Shown: positions 35,261-43,138 of the stretch, piece after piece | How the letters are laid out: the number at the start of each line of letters is the position of its first letter | Numbering within the stretch: position 1 is the stretch's first letter | From: VRUE01 sp963712595 | Lineage (GTDB): Bacteria > Actinomycetota > Thermoleophilia > Solirubrobacterales > 70-9 | NCBI GenBank assembly: GCA_963712595.1 | Contig: CAVQIM010000004.1 | Coordinates: 412,983 to 476,982, forward strand | Reading direction: 5' to 3' | Length of the DNA stretch: 64,000 nucleotides | Made by a program: the position numbers and the translations under genes | Notes under the pieces: generated by a model | Database searches by the model: none | What the model was told of the DNA's origin: nothing | What the model saw: the letters and a program-made list of their open reading frames with translations, nothing else

Positions 35261-37363
35261 ATGGTCGAACGCCTGGCCGGGGCCGTGACCGGCCCGCGAG
35301 GACGCTGGGTGACGGTCGGCATCTGGGCCGTGCTCGGCATCGCGGGGCTCCTCGCTCGGACCCAGATCGGCGAGGTGACCGCGGCCGGTCAGAGCAGCTA
35401 CCTGCCCTCGAACGCCCAGTCGACGCGGGTCGTCGACGTGCTCCAACGCGATTTCAAGGGCGGCGACGACGTACCGGTCCTAATCGTGTTCGATCGCCGC
35501 GGCGGCCTCACCGGCGCCGACCTGAACGCGATCGGCAGGATCGGCGAAGGGCTCGAACGGCTCGGCCTCGTCGGGGCGACGCCGGTCTTCGCCCCGTTCT
35601 TCGACGGGGCGCGGCAGCCGCTGGGGGAGGTGGCGAGGATCGCCCGCGGCATCGGGCCGATCTCCCGCGACGGCGAAGCGGCGCTGGTCGCCTTGGCGAT
35701 CGACGCCGCCGATCGGGGCGCGGTCCTCGGCGGGGTGAGGAAGATCCGTCACTTTCTGGCAGAGCACCGCCGTCCCGGGCTCGATTCCTACGTGACCGGG
35801 CCCGGCGGAATCGCCGCCGATCTCGAGCAGGTCGCCGAAGAGGCGGGCAGGACGCTGCTGATCGCGACGCTGGGCCTCGTCCTGCTTCTGCTCCTGGTCG
35901 TCTACCGCGCGCCGATCTTGGCCCTGCTGCCGCTGCTCGCGGTCGGCACGGCCTACCTGATCGCGATCGGTCTCACCTACCTGCTGATCGAGGCCGGGGC
36001 GATCACGGTCAACGTCGAGGGGACGATGCTGCTGCTTGTCCTGATCTTCGGCGCCGGCACGGACTACTCGCTGCTCCTCATCCACCGCTATCGGGAAGAG
36101 CTCGATCGGGGCCTGCGCCCAGAGGTGGCGCTGCCGACGGCGCTGGTGGAGAGCGTGCGGGCGATCGCCGCCTCGGCCGGCACGGTGATCGCGGCGATGC
36201 TGGTGCTGCTGCTCGCCGATCTGGAGTCGACCCGCTGGCTCGGCCCCATCCTCGCGATCGGCGTCGCGGTGATGCTCGCCGCCGCGCTGACCCTCCTGCC
36301 CGCGGCCCTCTCTTTGCTCGGCCGCCGCGCGCTTTGGCCCGTCCGCGATTCGGGAGCGGGGGAGGGGAGCCGCCGCTGGGCGAGGGTCGCCGACCTCGTG
36401 CGGAAGCGTCCGCGGTCGATCGTCGTGGCCGTGTTCGCCGGCCTGCTCGTCCTCTCGCTCGGCAACCTCGTCGACCACGGCACGATCGGGTTCGGCGAGG
36501 GCGAAACCCGCCCGAGCGAATCCAGCCGCGGCACCGAGGTCCTCGACGAACACTTCCCGCCCGGCCTCGGCTCGCCGCTGACCGCGGTCGTCGATCTCGG
36601 CGAAGTTGAGGCTGCGGTGAAGGGCCTGGAGGATCTGCCCGCGGTGAAGCTCGCCGTGCCGGTGCCGCCCTCCAGCGCGTCGGACGAGGCGGCAGTGGCG
36701 ATAGTCCTGCGCGGCAACCCCTACTCGAGTGAGGCGGCGGATCTGGTCAGGGGAATCCGCGAGAAGCTCCAGGAGGTCGCGCCCAGCGCCCTGGTCGGCG
36801 GGATCCCGGCCGAGAACTACGACGTCGAGCAGACCAACGCCCGCGACACGAGGACGATCGTCCCGGTGGTGCTGCTCGTCGTCGGCCTGATCCTGATGCT
36901 CGTGCTGCGCGCCCTGGTGGCGCCCGGCTACCTGATCCTCACCGTCGTCGCTTCGTTCGCGGCGACCCTCGGCCTGGTCACCTTCGCCTTCGCCGACCTG
37001 CTCGGATCGAGCGGGCTCACCTTCAACTTGGTGCTGCTGGCCTTCATCTTCCTCGTCGCCCTGGGGGTCGACTACAACATCTTCCTGATGACCCGGGCCC
37101 GCGAGGAGGCGGTGAAGAGGGGGACCCGGGAGGGGGTCCTGGCCGCCCTCCAGAGCACCGGCGGCGTAGTCACGGGCGCCGGCCTGATCCTGGCCGGGAC
37201 CTTTGCCACCCTCACCCTGCTGCCGCTGGAGGAGATGGTCCAGATCGGCGCCACGGTCGCGATCGGCGTCCTCCTCGACACCTTCGTCGTCCGCGCCCTC
37301 CTGATCCCCGCGATCACCTATCTCTGCGGCGAGGGCGCCTGGTGGCCGGGCCGGGTGCGCTGA
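35261..37363 (+). CDS. MMPL family (RND-type) transporter
   Basis: A 700-residue membrane protein with the two-fold repeat of the family: an N-terminal helix, a large extracytoplasmic loop, five helices (from LLIATLGLVLLLLLVVYRAP), then a second set of the same layout. MMPL signatures FGAGTDYSLLLIHRYREEL and ALGVDYNIFLMTRAREE contain the Asp-Tyr proton-relay pairs. MMPL proteins export lipids or other amphiphiles using proton force. It is adjacent to the trans-enoyl-reductase-like gene. Confidence 0.93.
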   Translation: MVERLAGAVTGPRGRWVTVGIWAVLGIAGLLARTQIGEVTAAGQSSYLPSNAQSTRVVDVLQRDFKGGDDVPVLIVFDRRGGLTGADLNAIGRIGEGLERLGLVGATPVFAPFFDGARQPLGEVARIARGIGPISRDGEAALVALAIDAADRGAVLGGVRKIRHFLAEHRRPGLDSYVTGPGGIAADLEQVAEEAGRTLLIATLGLVLLLLLVVYRAPILALLPLLAVGTAYLIAIGLTYLLIEAGAITVNVEGTMLLLVLIFGAGTDYSLLLIHRYREELDRGLRPEVALPTALVESVRAIAASAGTVIAAMLVLLLADLESTRWLGPILAIGVAVMLAAALTLLPAALSLLGRRALWPVRDSGAGEGSRRWARVADLVRKRPRSIVVAVFAGLLVLSLGNLVDHGTIGFGEGETRPSESSRGTEVLDEHFPPGLGSPLTAVVDLGEVEAAVKGLEDLPAVKLAVPVPPSSASDEAAVAIVLRGNPYSSEAADLVRGIREKLQEVAPSALVGGIPAENYDVEQTNARDTRTIVPVVLLVVGLILMLVLRALVAPGYLILTVVASFAATLGLVTFAFADLLGSSGLTFNLVLLAFIFLVALGVDYNIFLMTRAREEAVKRGTREGVLAALQSTGGVVTGAGLILAGTFATLTLLPLEEMVQIGATVAIGVLLDTFVVRALLIPAITYLCGEGAWWPGRVR

Positions 37364-37364
37364 G

Positions 37365-37856
37365 CTACGCCGGCGTAGGGCGGAGGTGAATCGCCTCGAG
37401 GCCCCACTCGCGCGAGAGGCGCTCGGCGATCAGCGAGCGGTGGCAGGCCTCGGGATCGCGCTCGACGCAGAGCAGCGCCGGGAGGGATGCGGCTGCCGTC
37501 TCGGCGATCGGCAAGAGGTCGGCTTGGTCGAGGATCTCCTCGGTGTAGCGACGCGCGTACTCGTCCGCCAGCCTGGTCCGAGAGCGCTTGCCCTCGCCGA
37601 GGCGATCGTCCTCGCGGTACTGGAGCTGGCGCATTTCGGTGGTCGGCGCCAGCTCCTTCAGGTGGAGGTATCCGATCTCGGCGCCGGCGAGCACTGTCTG
37701 CAGTCGCTGTGAATTTGCCCACGGGTACTCGGACCCCCGCACCCCACGCCGCTGGCGAACGTCCAGCAGGATGTCGACACCCGCATCTTCGAGCGCGCCG
37801 AGAAAAGTCGGGAGCTCGAACCCGTAGATCCCGATCGTGGCGATGCGCCGTGCTAT
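37365..37856 (-). CDS. DUF488 family protein, apparent ATA start
   Basis: About 163 residues of DUF488: IATIGIYGFELPTFLGALE, DILLDVRQRRGVRG, YLHLKELAPTTEMRQLQYR and LLCVERDPEACHRSLIAERL (the CxxE/CH motif). The family is of unknown biochemical role. No ATG, GTG or TTG occurs in frame near the expected start. The first sensible codon is an ATA at 37856-37854, reading I-A-R-R-I-A-T, which overlaps the TAG stop of the upstream zinc-ribbon gene as ATAG. Coupled initiation at ATA is my best reading; a start-codon mutation or sequence error is possible. Confidence 0.75.
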   Translation of the reverse strand: MARRIATIGIYGFELPTFLGALEDAGVDILLDVRQRRGVRGSEYPWANSQRLQTVLAGAEIGYLHLKELAPTTEMRQLQYREDDRLGEGKRSRTRLADEYARRYTEEILDQADLLPIAETAAASLPALLCVERDPEACHRSLIAERLSREWGLEAIHLRPTPA

Positions 37857-38059
37857 CGGACCGCGTGAGGGGCGCTCGGAGCCGAGGAGCCCGAGACGGC
37901 CAGCTGAAGCGAGTGCCAGGGGGGCTGCGCCGGAGGGGCGGCCGGCAGGGAGAGGCGGAAAGCGCGGATGTCCTCCTCGGCCATGCAACGCGGGCATTGG
38001 CCAGCGCTGATCCCGCGGATTCCCCCGTACCTCGTGTGGCAGTGATTGCACTCGATCAT
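37853..38059 (-). CDS. Small zinc-ribbon protein
   Basis: A 68-residue protein beginning MIECNHCHTRYGG, with a second cysteine pair in GQCPRCMAEEDIRAF: CxxC-x(17)-CxxC, a zinc ribbon. The C-terminal half is Ala/Pro-rich. It probably binds nucleic acid or a protein partner. Its TAG overlaps the putative ATA start of the DUF488 gene. The 110 bases upstream (38060-38169) are AT-rich for this genome and hold no gene. Confidence 0.65.
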   Translation of the reverse strand: MIECNHCHTRYGGIRGISAGQCPRCMAEEDIRAFRLSLPAAPPAQPPWHSLQLAVSGSSAPSAPHAVR

Positions 38060-38169
38060 GACTTTCGCCTACCCATTCGTCGGTAGTCGAACCGAAACCT
38101 TGACCCCTTTGGGGAAAATTCCTACTTTTTTAGTACTCACTCCCCGGGTGTTTTGCCCACTTTGGGACA

Positions 38170-38937
38170 TCAGGATCCAAGCCCGCTTCCCGGTTGCACG
38201 ACCAGGTCTCCGCGAGGGAGCCCGCGGATCCACTCCACGAGGCGAACGGCCGGGTCTCCGGGGCGACCGTAGATGGCGAGCAGGCCGACTGTCAGCGCCC
38301 CCACCCAGATCCCCCCGGCCGCCAGGCTGAGCCGCTGAACGATGCCGTAGTGGCCGCTCATCGTGTCGCTGGTGGCGAAGAAGAGCCCGCCGAAGATCGC
38401 CAGGCCGAGCAGGCCCGATCCGAGGGCGAGCAGGTCCGATCGTCCCCAGTCGGGGTCGCCGCGAAATCGCCACGCCATCGCGAAGACCGAGAGCAGGAGC
38501 GCGATCGCGCCGAGGAAGTAGGTCCAGCCGTGGGCGACGTGCTGCCAGGAGACCTGCCCGGCGAGCTCGCGGGCGTGACAACCCGCGTCGATGCTCGGCC
38601 GGCAATCGGCAGGGAAGGGAAAGCCGTCGAGGATCTGGGCGAGGCCGGTGAACGCGATCAGCGCCGGCCCGAGCCGGCCGCGCAGGTCCCGGGGGGAGTC
38701 GATGAGGAGGGCGGCTGCCGCGGCGATGAAGGCGGCGCCCCAGATCGCAACGGCAGCGTTGAAGACCCAGGGTTGTGCGGCGTTGCGCGCGCCGAGCATG
38801 CTGACCGCGTCGCGGATCTCGCTGTATCCCGGCTCGAGCAACCCCGCCAGCGCGATGATCGCGACCCAAACGAGCTGCCCGACGATCGAGGCGACGGCCA
38901 GTCGGCGTATCAGGGCGCTGCGGCCCTGGCCATCCAT
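38170..38937 (-). CDS. DUF998 family membrane protein
   Basis: A 255-residue integral membrane protein with about six hydrophobic helices. DUF998 marks include EPGYSEIRDAVSMLGAR, WVFNAAVAIWGAAF, QILDGFPFPADCRPSIDAGCH in parts, and SGHYGIVQRLSLAAGGIWVG. Its function is unknown; members are often near stress or lipid genes. It is divergent from the secreted-paralogue array, leaving a 179-base region that holds the array promoter. Confidence 0.82.
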   Translation of the reverse strand: MDGQGRSALIRRLAVASIVGQLVWVAIIALAGLLEPGYSEIRDAVSMLGARNAAQPWVFNAAVAIWGAAFIAAAAALLIDSPRDLRGRLGPALIAFTGLAQILDGFPFPADCRPSIDAGCHARELAGQVSWQHVAHGWTYFLGAIALLLSVFAMAWRFRGDPDWGRSDLLALGSGLLGLAIFGGLFFATSDTMSGHYGIVQRLSLAAGGIWVGALTVGLLAIYGRPGDPAVRLVEWIRGLPRGDLVVQPGSGLGS

Positions 38938-39028
38938 CCGCTGAATCTATCCACGCGGTAGGTCGTGTTTCGCGCCCCCCAGTTTGGTCGCGGATGCGGC
39001 GGGAGGTGCGTTTCCGAGAACTAATTAC

Positions 39029-39057
39029 TTGACAAATCTTGACTATTCTAGTAAAGT
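39029..39057 (+). promoter_or_regulatory. Consensus-like SigA promoter of secreted-paralogue array
   Basis: TTGACA (39029-39034), a 17-base AT-rich spacer and TAAAGT (39052-39057). The perfect -35 and near-optimal spacing make it one of the clearest promoters in the window. Transcription would begin about 50 bases before the ATG at 39117. Confidence 0.65.
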
Positions 39058-39116
39058 AACGAAAACCTTTCCGATTGCCGGGAGGACCAGTCGCTCTCTC
39101 GAGGGGGAGATTTTCG

Positions 39117-40346
39117 ATGAGGCCTACCAAAACGGCTCTTTTGGGTGTGCTCGGCGCGTTGGCGATTTGCGCGATCTCGGTGGCCAGCGCTCTGGCTGTC
39201 GGGAGCGAATGGATCATCGACCCGGAAACCCTCTCCGATCAGGGCATCACAGAAGAAAAAGTCGCGCTGAGCGGAGGCGCGATAACTCTTTCCGTGCCCG
39301 GCAAAAAAGCCACCATCAAATGCGAAAGCATCGAAGGCACCGGCAAGATATTCAAAGGCGGCGCCGACGAAATCATCGCCGAATTGAAAAAATGCAAACT
39401 CCTGGAATCGTCGTGCACGGTAGGCGAAACTCTGAAAATCGAAGCGAAATCACAGCCAATTCCCGTTGGCAGCACGTATTACGAACAGGTCGAACCGCTG
39501 ACGGAAGGCAAACCGCTTGCCACGATCACCGTCAAAGGCGAAAAATGCCCTCTGTCCGAAAAAAGCGAACTCGTCGGGAAGGTCGCCGCCGAATCCCTGC
39601 TCGAATTGAGCAAAAAACCACCGCTGAAATTCTCAGAAGAATTGACTAAAAAAGCCAATGAAAAACTCGTCTCCGAAGGAGGGGCAGAACTCGCGCTCAA
39701 AGTCGGCTCGGAAGTGGCATATCTATCGGGAGAAATCACCAAGACATTGAGCGGCGGACACAGTGGCGCGCTCAACGAGCGCATAAGGTTCACGAAATTG
39801 TGCAAAAGCGCGCCGGGAGCGCAGAATTCATGCGCGGCAAACTGGGGAACGGGCACAACTCTGCGCGCTGAAAAAGAAGTCTCGATGAAGTTCAAAGAGG
39901 GGCTTTTCAACACGACCTGCACCACGGCGAAACTGGAAGGCCAGCTGAGCACTCCCGCGGCGGCGCCGGCGAGGGCATCTATCTCCACGGTCGAATTCTT
40001 GAGTTGCACATCCGATGCGGGCAAAAGCTGCAAAGTAGAAGCTCTTCAACAGCCCTGGAGTGCATACTTCAACACCACCGGTGGAGGCAATGGCGAAGTC
40101 TGGCTCCTGCCGATCGAAGTCGAAATCGAATGCGAATCCGTCAAATGCATGTACGCTGGGAGGGTGGTCTCCACGGCCACCGGCGCGGCGACTCCCACGA
40201 TCTCGGCGAGCCCGGTAAGCCTCTCGCTACGAACCGGCTCGGACATGAAATGCAAACCATTTGCCACCTGGGAAGGCGTCGGCGGAACCGGCGCCGTCAA
40301 ATATAAATTCACCCTTCCGGTTGGCGGCTTCTGGTTGACGGGATGA
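39117..40346 (+). CDS. Secreted paralogue 1 of GAA/AAA-rich family
   Basis: A 409-residue exported protein. Residues 1-27 are a signal peptide (TALLGVLGALAICAISVASALA). The mature protein has SEWIIDPETLSDQG, IKCESIEG, IFKGGADEIIAELKKC, VEPLTEGKPLATITVKG and ends in a family motif, KPFATWEGVG followed by VKYKFTLP and FWLTG. Cysteines are numerous and probably form disulfides. Glu and Lys are coded mainly by GAA and AAA, unlike most of the window. GGGGGAG precedes the ATG. Function unknown; a cell-surface location is inferred. Confidence 0.82.
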   Translation: MRPTKTALLGVLGALAICAISVASALAVGSEWIIDPETLSDQGITEEKVALSGGAITLSVPGKKATIKCESIEGTGKIFKGGADEIIAELKKCKLLESSCTVGETLKIEAKSQPIPVGSTYYEQVEPLTEGKPLATITVKGEKCPLSEKSELVGKVAAESLLELSKKPPLKFSEELTKKANEKLVSEGGAELALKVGSEVAYLSGEITKTLSGGHSGALNERIRFTKLCKSAPGAQNSCAANWGTGTTLRAEKEVSMKFKEGLFNTTCTTAKLEGQLSTPAAAPARASISTVEFLSCTSDAGKSCKVEALQQPWSAYFNTTGGGNGEVWLLPIEVEIECESVKCMYAGRVVSTATGAATPTISASPVSLSLRTGSDMKCKPFATWEGVGGTGAVKYKFTLPVGGFWLTG

Positions 40347-40380
40347 TGCGGCGGATCGCCCTACCGGGGAGGCCCACCCA

Positions 40381-41631
40381 ATGAGAGCGGTCAGGCTGCT
40401 GCTGGCGAGCGCGCTCGGCGTCCTGGCGATCGTCGCCCTCAGCGCCGCTACAGCGAGCGCCGCGGCGATCGAATCGGAATGGATGATCGAAGGAGAAACC
40501 CTCTCCGAAATGGAAGCTTCCGAAGAAAGCATCTCGCTTTCCGGCGGGCCGCTCAGCATCATCGTCCCGGGGAAATGGACGGTCGAATGCAAAAAAGCCA
40601 GCAACAGCGACGCAATCTTCAAAGGCGGCACCGACAAACTGGTGATCTCGTTGACCGAATGCTCAGTGCTGTCACTCCCGGCCTGCAAAGTAAGCGAACC
40701 GGTGGTCCTCGAAGCCAAAGCGACGCTGATCCAGGTCGGCGAATCGCGCTACTACAAGGTCGAGCCATTGAGCGCGGAAAAACCGTTCGGGACCCTGACC
40801 ATCAAAGGCGCCGAATGCACGCTGCCTGAAAAATCCGAAGTGAAAGGCTCTGTCGCGGCTGAACCGTCGCTCGAAGCGCAGGTAAAACAGCCCCTGACGT
40901 TCTCCGAAGCGATCTCGAAAGCAGCCAACGAAGGCCTCAAAGCGGAAAGCGAAGCCGAACTCGAGCTCAAAGTCGGCTCGCTGAGCGCCAAGCTCTCCGG
41001 TGAACTGACGATGGCCCTCTCGGGGGCGAACTCGGGCCTGGAATGGACAGACACCGGCTTCACGCGACTCTGCACGACGCGGGTGCCGATGTGCATGGGG
41101 GGTCAGATCATCGGCAAAGGGACCACGATCAAAGCCGAAACCGAAGCCGCGACGAAGTTCAAATACGAAAAGATGAACAACCCGGTCTCGGCTACCTGCA
41201 CGACATCGAAACTGGAAGGCCTGACGTCGACCTCGGGTGGGGCACCCCTGGTGGGCCTGTTCACCACTGTCGCGTTCACGTGCAATGGCGGCTGCACGGT
41301 GGGGATGAAGGCGGCGACGATGCCGCTGGTGGTCAGCTTCGTCGCCGAGGCAAACGGCGATGGCAGCGTTGCGCTGAGGGGAACGGGCGGCTTCGCGGAG
41401 TTCGAAGTCGTCTGCAACGGGATCACCTGCGTGTATGGCCGCAGGGCGCTGTCCTTCTTGTTCATCGGGGGTATGCCCGGGAAACTTCTTCATGGGCTCG
41501 TGGGGATGCCACTCACCTCGAGAACCGGCTCCTCCGGGGAATGCTCTGCCAACGCGACGTGGGAAGGCAGCACAGCAGTGGACATCAAATACAAATTCAC
41601 CACGCCGGGAACGATGTTCCTGACCGGCTAG
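40381..41631 (+). CDS. Secreted paralogue 2 of GAA/AAA-rich family
   Basis: A 416-residue homologue of the preceding product. Signal peptide 1-28 (LLLASALGVLAIVALSAATASA), then SEWMIEGETLSEMEASEESI, IFKGGTDKLVISLTEC, YYKVEPLSAEKPFGTLTIKG and C-terminal NATWEGSTAV / IKYKFTTPGTMFLTG. It is 34 bases downstream of paralogue 1 and almost identical at DNA level to paralogue 3 for the first 220 codons, after which the two differ. Probably a recent tandem duplicate. Unknown function. Confidence 0.82.
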   Translation: MRAVRLLLASALGVLAIVALSAATASAAAIESEWMIEGETLSEMEASEESISLSGGPLSIIVPGKWTVECKKASNSDAIFKGGTDKLVISLTECSVLSLPACKVSEPVVLEAKATLIQVGESRYYKVEPLSAEKPFGTLTIKGAECTLPEKSEVKGSVAAEPSLEAQVKQPLTFSEAISKAANEGLKAESEAELELKVGSLSAKLSGELTMALSGANSGLEWTDTGFTRLCTTRVPMCMGGQIIGKGTTIKAETEAATKFKYEKMNNPVSATCTTSKLEGLTSTSGGAPLVGLFTTVAFTCNGGCTVGMKAATMPLVVSFVAEANGDGSVALRGTGGFAEFEVVCNGITCVYGRRALSFLFIGGMPGKLLHGLVGMPLTSRTGSSGECSANATWEGSTAVDIKYKFTTPGTMFLTG

Positions 41632-41655
41632 GCAGATGCGAGCGAGGCACATCCA

Positions 41656-42906
41656 ATGAGAGCGGTCAGGCTATTGCTGGCGAGCGCGTTCAGCATCCTG
41701 GCGATCGTCGCCCTCAGCGCCGCTACAGCGAGCGCCGCGGCGATCGAATCGGAATGGATGATCGAAGGGGAAACCCTCTCCGAACTGGAAGCCTCCGAAG
41801 AAAGCATCTCCCTCTCCGGCGGGCCGATCAGCATCATCGTCCCGGGGAAATGGACTGTCGAATGCAAAAAAGCCAGCAACAGCGACGCAATCTTCAAAGG
41901 CGGCACCGACAAACTGGTGATCTCGTTGACCGAATGCTCAGTGCTGACGCTCCCGGCCTGCAAAGTAAGCGAACCGGTGGCCCTCGAAGCCAAAGCGACG
42001 CTGATCCAGGTCGGCGAATCGCGCTACTACAAGGTCGAGCCATTGAGCGCGGAAAAACCGTTCGGGACCCTGACCATCAAAGGCGCCGAATGCACGCTGC
42101 CTGAAAAATCCGAAGTGAAAGGCTCTGTCGCGGCTGAACCGTCGCTCGAAGCGCAGGTAAAACAGCCCCTGACGTTCTCCGAAGCGATCTCGAAAGCAGC
42201 CAACGAAGGCCTCAAAGCGGAAAGCGAAGCCGAACTCGAGCTCAAAGTCGGCTCGCTGAGCGCCAAGCTCTCCGGTGAACTGACGATGGCCCTCTCGGGG
42301 GCGAACTCGGGCCTCCAGTGGGGAGACTATCCCTTCACCCGGCTCTGCACGGCACAGGTGCCGATGTGCACGGGGGGCCAGATCATCCCCAAAGCGACCA
42401 CGATCAAAGGCGAAACCGAAGCCGCGACGAAGTTCAAATACGAAAAGAACGGCAGCCCGGTCTCGGCGAAATGCTCGTCGGTGAAATTCGAAGGGATAAC
42501 CGGGACCTCGGGCGGCGCGCCGCTGGTCGGAACGTTCACGACCGCGGCCCTGACCTGTGAAGGAGGGTGCACGGCTGTGGTGGAAGCGGGGATCATGCCG
42601 TTGGTGTTCAGGATCTGGGCGACGCAGAACGGCGACGGCCGGATCGGCATGTGGGGAACCGGCTCCCCCCTCGTCGAATTCAAAATCGTCTGCAACGCCA
42701 TCACCTGTGTGTATGCGTCATCCGGCCTTCTATACAAAGTGAAAGGCGGTATGCCCGCAAAATTCTCGCGGCCGATCGTCACTCAGCTGACCCTCCGGGT
42801 TGGAATCTCCGAAGGGTGCAGCGATACCGGGACTTGGGAAGGCAGTACGGCCGCGGAAACGAAATTCAAATTCACCGCACCTGGGACTATGTACGTGACG
42901 GGATAG
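41656..42906 (+). CDS. Secreted paralogue 3 of GAA/AAA-rich family
   Basis: A 416-residue protein, the near-twin of paralogue 2 up to about codon 220 (SGANSGL), then distinct in the following variable region (QWGDYPFTRLCTAQVP against EWTDTGFTRLCTTRVP and more divergence after). It ends in GTWEGSTAA / TKFKFTAPGTMYVTG. Signal peptide and codon preference match the others. Gap to paralogue 2 is 24 bases, so all three are probably one transcript from the 39029 promoter. Confidence 0.82.
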   Translation: MRAVRLLLASAFSILAIVALSAATASAAAIESEWMIEGETLSELEASEESISLSGGPISIIVPGKWTVECKKASNSDAIFKGGTDKLVISLTECSVLTLPACKVSEPVALEAKATLIQVGESRYYKVEPLSAEKPFGTLTIKGAECTLPEKSEVKGSVAAEPSLEAQVKQPLTFSEAISKAANEGLKAESEAELELKVGSLSAKLSGELTMALSGANSGLQWGDYPFTRLCTAQVPMCTGGQIIPKATTIKGETEAATKFKYEKNGSPVSAKCSSVKFEGITGTSGGAPLVGTFTTAALTCEGGCTAVVEAGIMPLVFRIWATQNGDGRIGMWGTGSPLVEFKIVCNAITCVYASSGLLYKVKGGMPAKFSRPIVTQLTLRVGISEGCSDTGTWEGSTAAETKFKFTAPGTMYVTG

Positions 42907-43036
42907 CCGTCGAAAACAGAACGGGAGCTCTGAGCTGGGTGGGTCTTGGGCGCGCGCTCGTGCGGGAGTTGCTACGATGCACGAAATTTCCAGACCAGTC
43001 AGAGAGATTCGGGTCCAGGGAGGACCCCCCCATAGC

Positions 43037-43109
43037 GCACCAGTGCCTTAATCGGTCAAAGGGCCGGCCTTAAAAGCCGGAGATCCGGGTTCGAGCCCCG
43101 GCTGGTGCA
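43037..43109 (+). tRNA. tRNA with anticodon UAA and short (class I) variable loop
   Basis: A 73-base cloverleaf folds without mismatches. Acceptor GCACCAG/CTGGTGC, T8 G9, D-stem CCTT/AAGG with G18-G19 in a 9-base loop, anticodon stem CCGGC/GCCGG with loop CTTAAAA, variable loop of 4 bases (AGAT), T-stem CCGGG/CCCGG with loop TTCGAGC, discriminator A73. CCA is not encoded. Anticodon TAA (43071-43073) reads the leucine codon UUA, yet leucine tRNAs normally have a long class II variable arm. It ends 29 bases before the ArgRS-like gene and probably shares its transcript. Confidence 0.88.
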
Positions 43110-43138
43110 TTGGCAATGGAACCGACCATGGACCAGCT

